Assembly (NCBI GenBank): GCA_955652245.1
Contig: CATPAV010000041.1
Coordinates: forward strand, 1 to 16,638
DNA length: 16,638 nucleotides
Origin: an uncultured Candidatus Udaeobacter sp.
Lineage (GTDB): Bacteria; Verrucomicrobiota; Verrucomicrobiia; Chthoniobacterales; UBA10450
Direction: 5' to 3'
The notes beneath the pieces were generated by a model. It was not told the origin of the DNA. It did not search any database and worked only from the letters and a program-made list of their open reading frames with translations. Below, in pieces: positions 1 through 5,601 of the stretch. How positions within the stretch are numbered: the stretch's first letter is position 1; each line of letters starts with the position of its first letter. A program made the position numbers and the translations under genes.

Positions 1-2
1 AC

Positions 3-10
3 AAAAAAAA
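3..10 (-). terminator. T-tract ending the SRP RNA
   Basis: Eight consecutive Ts on the minus strand directly follow the closing CUGGCGGAC strand of the SRP RNA stem. The long terminal stem of the RNA followed by this T run has the form of an intrinsic terminator, so transcription probably stops here. Confidence 0.6.
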
Positions 11-107
11 GTCCGCCAGAGAACTACGGCAAGGAGGATCAGACTACCGTTGCTGCATTCCTGCCCTGGCGGGGTTTGTAAGCCCTCAATCCATAGCCCC
101 TGACGGA
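11..107 (-). ncRNA. ffs: Small signal recognition particle RNA (4.5S-type)
   Basis: RNA core of the signal recognition particle; binds Ffh and targets nascent membrane and secreted proteins to FtsY. Read on the minus strand, the apical domain shows GCCAGG, a GCA stem, a GGAA tetraloop (plus positions 58-61), a UGC stem and AGCAAC. This matches the bacterial consensus UCAGG...GGAA...AGCAGC. The two ends pair well: CCGUCAG at the 5' end with CUGGCGG at the 3' end, then a second stem of nine pairs around one bulge (GGGCUAUGG with CCGUAG-UUCU, including GU pairs). The rod-like fold with a GGAA cap, and a length near 100 nt, are typical of the short bacterial form without an Alu domain. The exact 5' end is estimated from the closing stem. 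Confidence 0.88.
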
Positions 108-168
108 AAGCACATTTTCCAGCAAGATCGACATCGTGCAACGGACTTTTGTAAAAGAATCGCGCGCA

Positions 169-197
169 TTGACAAGTTGTAACACTTCTGTTTGCAT
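169..197 (+). promoter_or_regulatory. Candidate promoter of the small lipoprotein gene
   Basis: A perfect TTGACA -35 hexamer lies at 169-174. Seventeen bases later comes TTGCAT (192-197), a poor -10 with 3 of 6 matches. A start about 7 bases downstream would fall at the A of ATG 205, giving a leaderless mRNA. The weak -10 keeps confidence low. Confidence 0.3.
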
Positions 198-204
198 CAA
201 CGCC

Positions 205-384
205 ATGAAATGGCTCGTCTTGCTTTTGCTCGTTGCTCTTCAGTGCTCGTGCACGACTCTGGTCAACCGGCGCGATCTTTACAGCCCGGAGCCGGCACCG
301 GGCGCAACGCCGCCGGTCACAAGAACAACCATCGTCACGACCAGGCACAGCACTGGGACAGAGAGCGCGCCGTTGCCCTATTAA
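205..384 (+). CDS. Small putative lipoprotein, 59 aa
   Basis: Not assigned to a named family. The start at ATG 205 gives MKW followed by a hydrophobic run (LVLLLLVAL) and a Cys-rich end, LQCSC, around residues 12-16. This looks like a lipoprotein signal peptide with Cys16 (or Cys14) as the lipidated residue, although the lipobox is not canonical. The mature part is about 43 residues, begins TTLVNRRDLYSPEPAPG and is rich in Pro and Thr, suggesting an extended, unstructured tail at the cell envelope. Very short lipoproteins with a similar NRRDLYSPEP stretch are, to my knowledge, seen in other Verrucomicrobia (recall, not searched). An upstream in-frame ATG at 136 would hide the signal peptide and is unlikely. 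It lies convergent with rpmI. No Shine-Dalgarno sequence is visible. Confidence 0.55.
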   Translation: MKWLVLLLLVALQCSCTTLVNRRDLYSPEPAPGATPPVTRTTIVTTRHSTGTESAPLPY

Positions 385-399
385 GCTGTGCGATCGCTG

Positions 400-609
400 T
401 TAGCCGAACGGCAGGTTTGCCTTGACGCGGGCGACATCGGTATCATCCACTCGCGCCGTTTTGCCCAGTTGGCGTTTACGTTTCGCATTCTTGGCCGAAA
501 GCAAATGCCGGCGCGATGATTGCGCCCTTAGCACTTTGCCGCGCGCGGTGATTTTGAAACGTTTTGCCACTGATTTACGTGTTTTGCTGCGAGCAATCGG
601 TTTCGGCAT
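400..609 (-). CDS. rpmI: 50S ribosomal protein L35
   Basis: L35 is a small basic protein of the large ribosomal subunit. From ATG 609 the product is 69 aa, slightly longer than the usual 64-67. It shows the family landmarks: MPK start, KTRKSVAKRFKIT, GK, SRRHLL, AKRKRQLGK and the C-terminal ARVKANLPFG. An insertion of about three residues after MPK (PIAR) explains the extra length. The reading frame runs upstream to 783, but that part (residues with no L35 character, covering the heptad repeat) is not expected to be translated. L35 normally sits between infC and rplT; here no L20 gene follows. The next plus-strand gene is convergent, so rpmI appears monocistronic. No Shine-Dalgarno sequence precedes the ATG; a promoter lies almost on top of the start codon. 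Confidence 0.93.
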   Translation of the reverse strand: MPKPIARSKTRKSVAKRFKITARGKVLRAQSSRRHLLSAKNAKRKRQLGKTARVDDTDVARVKANLPFG

Positions 610-618
610 AAGGCGCGA

Positions 619-646
619 AAGATAACTGAGCGCGGTATTTTGACAA
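619..646 (-). promoter_or_regulatory. Candidate rpmI promoter, near-leaderless
   Basis: On the minus strand TTGTCA (641-646; 5 of 6 to consensus) is followed after 16 bases by TATCTT (619-624; 4 of 6). The expected start near 612 leaves a leader of about three bases before ATG 609. Confidence 0.35.
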
Positions 647-702
647 CCGACTTTTGTCGCCGTGCTCGGCGCTCGCCCTATCAATTTAGTTAGGCTTAGG
701 AC

Positions 703-727
703 GTTGAGTGTTGAGCGTTGAACGTTT
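703..727. repeat. Short tandem heptad repeat GTTGARY
   Basis: Three head-to-tail heptads fit GTTGARY: GTTGAGT at 703-709, GTTGAGC at 710-716 and GTTGAAC at 717-723. A degenerate fourth begins GTTT at 724. They sit in the divergent spacer between rpmI and ndh, about 20 bases before the ndh start. Function unknown; similar 7-bp arrays occur between genes in some Verrucomicrobia and Planctomycetes (recall, not searched). Confidence 0.6.
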
Positions 728-745
728 GCTGGAACATTCTTGCGC

Positions 746-2026
746 ATGGAGAACACGCCCGAGGAAAAACCGCACGTCGTCATAGTTGGAGCAGGGTTTG
801 GCGGGCTCGAAGCGGCAAAGAAGCTCGCCTGCCAGGATGTGCGCGTGACCGTGATCGACCGTACGAACTACCATCTTTTCCAGCCATTGCTTTATCAGGT
901 CGCGACGGCTGCGCTCTCACCGGCCGACATCGCTGCGCCAGTGCGGGCCATTTTGAGCAAATGCAAAAACATGGAAGTGATTCTTGCCGAAGTGGAATCG
1001 GTCGATATCGAGGCCAAAAAAATAAAGACGACCGATCTGGAAATCCCCTACGACTTTCTGATCCTCGCCACCGGCGCCCGGCATTCTTATTTCGGACACA
1101 ACGAATGGGAAAAATTAGCGCCCGGGCTAAAAAGTCTGGAGGACGCAATCGAACTGCGACGACGCTTGCTCATGGCCTTCGAGTACGCCGAGAAAATCAC
1201 TGATGAAGCGGCGCGCAAGGCCGCGATGACTTTTGTAATCATTGGCGGTGGACCCACTGGCGTGGAAATGGCCGGCGCTATCGCAGAGATCGCGCGCTAT
1301 ACCCTGGCAAAAGATTTCCGCCATATCGATCCCTCCCAGGCGCGGGTCATTCTCATTGAAGGCGAGCCGCGACTGCTGGCCAGCTTTCCAGAGGATTTAT
1401 CCGCCAGCGCAATGAAACAACTTGTCGATCTTGGCGTAGAAGTGCGCACAAGTGTGCGCGCGACCAATCTCACTGAGGCCGGGCTACAGGTCGGCCACGA
1501 ATTCATTCCGTGCCGGGTGAAAATCTGGGCGGCAGGTAACAATGCTTCATTTGTCGGCAAAACGCTCGGCGTGCCGATCGATCGAGTCGGCCGCGTGATG
1601 GTGAACGATGATCTTACGATTCCCGGTCATCCTGAACTTCAAGTGATCGGTGACCTGGCGAATTTTTCTCATCAAACTGGACAGCCTTTGCCAGGAGTTT
1701 CACCGGTCGCGATGCAGCAAGGCCGTCACGCCGCCAGAAATATTCTGCGAATGATCAAGAACCGCGAACCGCAGCGATTCCACTATTGGGATAAGGGAAG
1801 CATGGCTACTATTGGACGGAACAAAGCAGTCGCGGATTTGAATTTTGTCCACTTGAGCGGACTTCCAGCCTGGCTGGTTTGGTTGTTTGTGCACATCATT
1901 TTTCTGGTCGGCTTTCGGAATCGGCTTGCAGTGCTTTTCCAATGGGCCTGGGCCTATTTCACATTCAATGCGGGAGCGCGTTTGATCACCCGAAATTTCC
2001 AATCAGAGACGCGTCCCCCGGCGTGA
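746..2026 (+). CDS. ndh: Type II NADH dehydrogenase (NDH-2)
   Basis: Single-subunit flavoprotein that passes electrons from NADH to quinone at the inner face of the cytoplasmic membrane without pumping protons. The 426-aa product starts at ATG 746; a TTG at 740 is possible but less likely. The FAD-binding Rossmann motif GAGFGG is at residues 15-20 and the NAD(H)-binding motif IGGGPTG at about 166-172. Later come the flavin contact VIGDLANF and the segment PVAMQQGRHAARNI, which lines the quinone site in this family. The C-terminus holds an amphipathic to hydrophobic stretch (LPAWLVWLFVHIIFLVGF...) that anchors the enzyme to the membrane. Length and motif order are normal. It is the first gene of a close plus-strand series, with panE four bases after its stop. 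Confidence 0.88.
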   Translation: MENTPEEKPHVVIVGAGFGGLEAAKKLACQDVRVTVIDRTNYHLFQPLLYQVATAALSPADIAAPVRAILSKCKNMEVILAEVESVDIEAKKIKTTDLEIPYDFLILATGARHSYFGHNEWEKLAPGLKSLEDAIELRRRLLMAFEYAEKITDEAARKAAMTFVIIGGGPTGVEMAGAIAEIARYTLAKDFRHIDPSQARVILIEGEPRLLASFPEDLSASAMKQLVDLGVEVRTSVRATNLTEAGLQVGHEFIPCRVKIWAAGNNASFVGKTLGVPIDRVGRVMVNDDLTIPGHPELQVIGDLANFSHQTGQPLPGVSPVAMQQGRHAARNILRMIKNREPQRFHYWDKGSMATIGRNKAVADLNFVHLSGLPAWLVWLFVHIIFLVGFRNRLAVLFQWAWAYFTFNAGARLITRNFQSETRPPA

Positions 2027-2030
2027 AGCA

Positions 2031-2987
2031 ATGAATTTTCGTATTGCAGTGGTGGGCACGGGAGCAATTGGGGACTATTACGGAGCGAAACTTGCCTATG
2101 GCGGCAGCGACGTTCATTTTCTGATGCGCGGCGATCTGAGCGAGATTCGGCGCGCAGGTTTATGTATTCGAGGCGCAAGTGAAAATTTTCGTCTCGCGGA
2201 AGTCAATTGTTACAACTCGACGAAGGAAATCGGTCCGTGTGATTTGATTTTGATTTCCGTGAAGGCGACTTCCAATCTCGATCTTGTCGAGCTTGTTCCA
2301 CCGCTCCTGCATCCGCGCACGATGCTGCTGACGATGCAGAATGGTCTTGGCAACGAAGAATTTCTCGCTGAGCACTTCGGCGCGGAGCGGGTGCTCGGCG
2401 CGATTTGTTTCATTTGTTTGAGTCGAACTTCACGCACGAAAATCGAGCGCTACGATTACGGTCACATCATGGTTGGCGAATATGAGCGCGCGTCGCAACC
2501 GCGGACGCATGCAGTCGCGGCGGAATTCACTCGTGGTGGTGTTCAATGCACGGTCGTCGAAAATCTTGCGTTGGAGCGATGGCGGAAATTGGTTTGGCAC
2601 GTTCCATTTAATGGATTGTCGATCCTGGCTGGCGAAATCGATACCGCCGCAATTCTCCAGGACGAAGATCTGCGGCGCACGACGCTTGGTCTGATGAATG
2701 AGGTGATCGAGCTCGCGAATAAATGCGGATATCCGTTGGAGCGCACTACTGGTGGTCAGGAAATGAAGCGAACAGAAAAGATCGGCGCGTACAAACCATC
2801 CACGTTACTGGATTGGGAAGCAGGCAGACGGCTTGAGATCGAACCGATTTGGGGCGAGCCGCTGCGCCGTGCCTTTACTGTGGGAGCGAATGTCCCGCGT
2901 CTCGAAGTTGTTTACGCCCTTCTAAAATCTCTTGGCGAAACAATGCACGGAAAGAAATCAGCGGCAAAGATCGGCCATTCATTATGA
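2031..2987 (+). CDS. panE: 2-dehydropantoate 2-reductase (ketopantoate reductase family)
   Basis: NADPH-dependent reduction of 2-dehydropantoate to pantoate, a step toward coenzyme A. The 318-aa protein begins with a Rossmann fold, GTGAIG at residues 9-14, and then ISVKATSN (about 75-82) and MQNGLGNEE, with Asn104 at the position that contacts substrate in this family. Lys186 in WRKLVWHVPFNGLSIL matches the catalytic lysine, with Asn194 following. The C-terminal KPSTLLDWEAGRRLEIE is the usual substrate-domain signature. Several bacteria have more than one member of this family, so an acting PanE is likely but a paralogue with another 2-keto acid substrate is possible. It starts four bases after ndh, and its stop overlaps the ybeY start (ATGA), so it is probably co-transcribed with both. 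Confidence 0.78.
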   Translation: MNFRIAVVGTGAIGDYYGAKLAYGGSDVHFLMRGDLSEIRRAGLCIRGASENFRLAEVNCYNSTKEIGPCDLILISVKATSNLDLVELVPPLLHPRTMLLTMQNGLGNEEFLAEHFGAERVLGAICFICLSRTSRTKIERYDYGHIMVGEYERASQPRTHAVAAEFTRGGVQCTVVENLALERWRKLVWHVPFNGLSILAGEIDTAAILQDEDLRRTTLGLMNEVIELANKCGYPLERTTGGQEMKRTEKIGAYKPSTLLDWEAGRRLEIEPIWGEPLRRAFTVGANVPRLEVVYALLKSLGETMHGKKSAAKIGHSL

Positions 2988-3436
2988 GGCGCGGTCGGAT
3001 GCGCAATACGGCTCCCCAAATCATCGTCCGCAATTTACAACGCGCTGTTCCAATTGATGTTGCCGATCTTGAAAATTTCGCAGCGAAAGCACTGCAACTT
3101 TGTCTGCAATTACACAAAAGCGAACCGACCGATTTAACGAAGCTGCGCGAGATTTCCATTTTGTTCATTTCTGATCGGCGCATGGCATTGTTGCATCGGC
3201 GGTTTCTTAACCAATCAGGGCCGACGGACGTAATAACGTTTCAACACGGCGAAATTTTTATCAGTGCGGAAACAGCGCGCCGGCACGCCCGCACATTCGT
3301 CAATTCGTTAGCGCGCGAGGTTCGGCTCTACATTGTGCATGGGATTTTACACTTGCACGGTTTCGACGACTGGAGCGAAGCCGATGCGCGAAAAATGAAG
3401 GCGGCGCAAGAAAAAATCCTCGCTGCCGCGTTGTAG
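2984..3436 (+). CDS. ybeY: Endoribonuclease YbeY (rRNA maturation factor)
   Basis: Single-strand-specific metallo-endoribonuclease needed for 16S rRNA 3'-end processing and ribosome quality control. ATG 2984 overlaps the panE stop in ATGA, giving 150 aa; ATG 2999 would give 145. Family features are LNQSGPTDVITF (the LN...pTDVLSF box), then GEIFIS, and the metal-binding motif HGILHLHGFDD near residues 119-129. The first two zinc ligands are His119 and His123, but the third ligand position is Asp129 rather than His. Asp in this place is found in some YbeY lineages such as Bacteroidetes (recall), so activity is likely retained. The loop between LN and PTDV is shorter than in E. coli and lacks the usual Tyr-Arg. 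Confidence 0.85.
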   Translation: MRRGRMRNTAPQIIVRNLQRAVPIDVADLENFAAKALQLCLQLHKSEPTDLTKLREISILFISDRRMALLHRRFLNQSGPTDVITFQHGEIFISAETARRHARTFVNSLAREVRLYIVHGILHLHGFDDWSEADARKMKAAQEKILAAAL

Positions 3437-3570
3437 CGAAAGGCACTGTGGCCCGATTCGCCGACCCCGCCTACAACCGCCTGCAAAAACGGGGCATCCG
3501 GTTTGAACTGAAGGCGGCGTATGTTAGCGTTTTCCGTATGAGCGGAGAGCCACTTTGGAGCGAGGTGGCG

Positions 3571-3912
3571 ATGGCAGAAAACGCAGCGGTTACTGCCTTT
3601 TCTGCTCTGAAAAATGCGGGGCCACCGACAGTTGATGAGCCCACGATCGAAAAAGAAACGCGTTCGAAAGAAGATGTCGATCTTCCGTGGCAAGTCGTCG
3701 TGCATAACGATCCGGTGAATTTGATGAGTTATGTGACAATGGTGTTCGAGCGGGTCTTCGGCTATCCGCGGGAGAAAGCCGAGCGCCACATGCTGGAGGT
3801 GCATCACAAGGGACGCTCGATTTTGTGGAGCGGGATGCGCGAGCGAGCGGAATTATATGTGCAGCAGTTGCACGGATATCTCCTGCTCGCGACGCTCGAG
3901 AAAGCCGTTTGA
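3571..3912 (+). CDS. clpS: ATP-dependent Clp protease adaptor ClpS
   Basis: Adaptor that binds proteins with destabilising N-terminal residues and hands them to ClpA/ClpC-ClpP. From ATG 3571 the product is 113 aa: a variable N-terminal tail of about 45 residues and then the ClpS core, WQVVVHNDPVNLMSYV...FGYPREKAERHMLEVHHKGRS...YLLLATLEKA. The Asn-Asp of HNDP and the His of VHHKG correspond to the residues that grip the N-degron. The HNDPVNLMSYV wording is closer to actinobacterial ClpS than to the E. coli protein (NDDYTPMEFV). The open frame extends upstream to GTG 3448, with ATG 3538 between, but AGGTG lies just before 3571 and the extra residues show no family character. The DUF2017 gene starts three bases after the stop. 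Confidence 0.88.
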   Translation: MAENAAVTAFSALKNAGPPTVDEPTIEKETRSKEDVDLPWQVVVHNDPVNLMSYVTMVFERVFGYPREKAERHMLEVHHKGRSILWSGMRERAELYVQQLHGYLLLATLEKAV

Positions 3913-3915
3913 TAT

Positions 3916-4428
3916 ATGGAAATCTGCCGGCGAAAAGATGAGATTGAAATATCGGAGCTCGATCCATTTCTTGCGGAACTTTTGCGTCAAATTCCTACCA
4001 GCGCTAATCCGGAAGGCGTGCCCGCCGCCGAGCAACGCCTCTTCAGTCCACCGGCAGACCCGAACGAAGCTGAAATCTGCGCGGAATGGAAACTTTACGT
4101 GAAACCTGAGTTATGGCGACTGTTTCAGACGGCGACGGAAACAGTGGCGGCAGACCTCGAGCAACTAAGCGGGAACGAAAAAACGTTCGCCAACCGCACG
4201 TTGCGTATTCCGTCAAAACACGCCGAAGCATGGTTGAGCGCACTCAATCAGGCGCGGCTGGTCATTGTCGCGAAATACAATTTCACCGACGGCGAGCTGT
4301 GTGATCATTATCGCTCACCGATCGGATCGCGGCGGGACTTGAGTTTGTTCCAGGTGAATTTCTATGGATTCCTTCAGGAATTCATCCTGCGCGAATTGGA
4401 TGGTTGGGAAGCGCCTCCGGATAATTAA
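3916..4428 (+). CDS. DUF2017-family protein
   Basis: Function unknown. The 170-aa product is acidic overall with no signal peptide or membrane segment, so a cytoplasmic role is likely. The central part, RTLRIPSKHAEAWLSALNQARLVIVAKYNF, matches the core of DUF2017, a family described mainly in Actinobacteria, where it regularly follows clpS. The same order is present here with only three bases between the genes, which supports both the assignment and a shared role, perhaps in Clp-dependent proteolysis (inference). The C-terminus (SLFQVNFYGFLQEFILREL) is predicted helical. The stop codon shares TTAA with the stop of the minus-strand anti-sigma gene, so no terminator fits between them. Confidence 0.72.
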   Translation: MEICRRKDEIEISELDPFLAELLRQIPTSANPEGVPAAEQRLFSPPADPNEAEICAEWKLYVKPELWRLFQTATETVAADLEQLSGNEKTFANRTLRIPSKHAEAWLSALNQARLVIVAKYNFTDGELCDHYRSPIGSRRDLSLFQVNFYGFLQEFILRELDGWEAPPDN

Positions 4429-4661
4429 GGCTGTTTCCGTCCTCGCACCATCGCCATGAGGCGGTCCTTGATTGCAGCAGAAGCTTTTGCCGGCCGCAAG
4501 CTCAGCGCAAATGCTTCGTGCAACGCATAACATTCAGTAATGAAATCTTCCGCCTTTTTCCCGAATTTTTTGCGCGCTTTCTCGAATTCCTCTACCTCGT
4601 CAGGCTCGAGCGCGCCGATGACATAAAGCCGCGATTGGTTTTGGAATCGCTCAAAGTTCAT
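4425..4661 (-). CDS. Short RskA-like anti-sigma factor N-terminal domain, no membrane segment
   Basis: The 78-aa product has the sequence LYVIGALEPDEVEEFEKA near its start, which matches the N-terminal sigma-binding domain of RskA/anti-sigma-K proteins (LxALGALxPEEAxEFE). It directly follows the ECF sigma gene and overlaps its last 11 bases, the usual order for a sigma/anti-sigma pair. Typical RskA proteins continue with a transmembrane helix and a periplasmic domain. Here the frame ends after about 78 residues, and no hydrophobic continuation is seen in the other minus frames, where the opposite strand encodes DUF2017. It may therefore be a soluble anti-sigma factor, or the residue of a longer one. 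It lacks the Cys/His pattern of a zinc-binding anti-sigma factor. Confidence 0.62.
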   Translation of the reverse strand: MNFERFQNQSRLYVIGALEPDEVEEFEKARKKFGKKAEDFITECYALHEAFALSLRPAKASAAIKDRLMAMVRGRKQP

Positions 4662-5304
4662 CTCTCAATTCCTTCAGCGCGTCATAGATTTTTTTCAGCC
4701 CCAACTCAAGCCGCGTTTTGACTGTGCCTAATGGTGTATTCGTTTTCGCGGCGATTTCGCGCTGGCTCATACCCCGAAAAAATGCGAGATCGATCGCCTG
4801 CTGCTGGGCCGGCGGAAGCCCATTGATTACCTTGCGTATAAGAACGCGGGTATCTCCCAGGACGATTTCTTCTTCGGTGGCATTGTGCACCCAGGCATCA
4901 GGTTGCTGTTCAACCTCATTTTGCAGGCGTTCCTCGGCCCGGGCGTAAGCCTGTTTTTTGCGCAAACCGTCAATCGCTCGCCGGCGCGCCAGCGTAACCA
5001 TCCAACCCAGCGGTTTTCCTTTTTGGGCGGAGAAATTTTTTGCCTGGTTCCAAATCTCCACGAAAATTTCCTGCAGAAGGTCGTCGGCATCAGCTTCATT
5101 ATGGATCACGCGCAAGATGAGTGCTTTCAAAATGCCATTGTATCGATCGTAAAGCTGCGAAAGCGCATCGGGATCTTCCGCCTGGATCGCTTGCATTAAC
5201 TCCAGATCGGTTGGCTCGCCTGTTTCGAGTTGCCGAGGAACAGAGAAGCGACGCGTCTGCCGTTTTCCTTTGCGGAGCGCTTGTTTTTTTGCTTTCCGAT
5301 GCAT
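4651..5304 (-). CDS. ECF-type RNA polymerase sigma factor (SigK-like)
   Basis: Alternative sigma factor of 217 aa. Region 2 spans about residues 50-115, with LYDRYNGILKALILRVI, the DADDLLQEIFVEIWNQ core-binding stretch and the promoter-melting segment GWMVTLARRRAIDGLRKK. Region 4 spans about 165-213, with LPPAQQQAIDLAFFRGMSQREIA and the helix-turn-helix TPLGTVKTRLELGLKKI that reads the -35. There is no region 3, as expected for ECF factors. The first 30 residues are a very basic extension (KKQALRKGKRQTRR) not typical of the family; the true start could be further in, but no better ATG is present before Met39. A housekeeping-like -10 (TCTAAT, 5312-5317) lies just before ATG 5304. The overlapping downstream gene is the likely anti-sigma partner. 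The regulon cannot be told from the window. Confidence 0.88.
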   Translation of the reverse strand: MHRKAKKQALRKGKRQTRRFSVPRQLETGEPTDLELMQAIQAEDPDALSQLYDRYNGILKALILRVIHNEADADDLLQEIFVEIWNQAKNFSAQKGKPLGWMVTLARRRAIDGLRKKQAYARAEERLQNEVEQQPDAWVHNATEEEIVLGDTRVLIRKVINGLPPAQQQAIDLAFFRGMSQREIAAKTNTPLGTVKTRLELGLKKIYDALKELRDEL

Positions 5305-5311
5305 GTAAAAA

Positions 5312-5317
5312 ATTAGA
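5312..5317 (-). promoter_or_regulatory. Candidate -10 element of the sigma gene
   Basis: TCTAAT on the minus strand (5 of 6 to TATAAT) lies seven bases upstream of ATG 5304, so transcription could begin at or next to the start codon. No convincing -35 was found at normal spacing. Confidence 0.25.
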
Positions 5318-5409
5318 TTCAGCCGCCGAAGGCAAAAGATTGAAAGCAGGAATGGATCGGATGCGGGTCGGCCATTTGGGTGTCTTAGTCTGTGCGAAGG
5401 AATTCGTCC

Positions 5410-5431
5410 AACGCTTTCAAAGTAAAGCGTT
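5410..5431. promoter_or_regulatory. 8-bp perfect inverted repeat, candidate operator
   Basis: AACGCTTT (5410-5417) and AAAGCGTT (5424-5431) are perfect inverted repeats separated by six bases. They lie in the 297-bp divergent spacer between the sigma gene and treS-mak. The 22-bp symmetric form suits a dimeric regulator. No T run follows, which argues against a terminator. No regulator gene is adjacent except the sigma pair. Confidence 0.4.
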
Positions 5432-5463
5432 CAGATCGGTGATTCTCGCAGAAATAGTTCTGA

Positions 5464-5479
5464 GCGAACGACGGTTCGC
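5464..5479. promoter_or_regulatory. Second short inverted repeat in the sigma-treS spacer
   Basis: GCGAAC (5464-5469) and GTTCGC (5474-5479) pair perfectly around a four-base loop. It may be an operator half-pair or an mRNA hairpin. The rest of the 5305-5601 spacer contains a run of seven Gs (5506-5512) and no gene that I can support. Confidence 0.3.
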
Positions 5480-5601
5480 CGTAACTTCGTAATGAAAGTG
5501 GTCTCGGGGGGGCGCGCTTGCAAGGGCGAGGCGTTTTGTTCGCAAGCGATTGGGATATCGATAACTTGCCGTGCGCCATTTGTGCGCCAAGAGTTAGCCT
5601 C

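Noticed and set aside
610..783. 58-codon extension of rpmI upstream of ATG 609
   Set aside because: It covers the heptad repeat and the divergent promoter region, and L35 proteins begin at the MPK present at 609.
3448..3570. N-terminal extension of ClpS from GTG 3448 or ATG 3538
   Set aside because: The extra 41 residues show no ClpS character, the ClpS family starts near the chosen ATG 3571, and AGGTG lies just before that codon.
5121..5492. Plus-strand open frame across the 5' end of the sigma gene and the spacer
   Set aside because: Its first half is antisense to the conserved sigma sequence. The remaining 46 codons (from about 5353) resemble no known family and have no ribosome binding site.
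5506..5512. Run of seven Gs as a phase-variable tract
   Set aside because: It lies about 90 bases before the treS start, outside any reading frame I support, and seven Gs alone are weak evidence.
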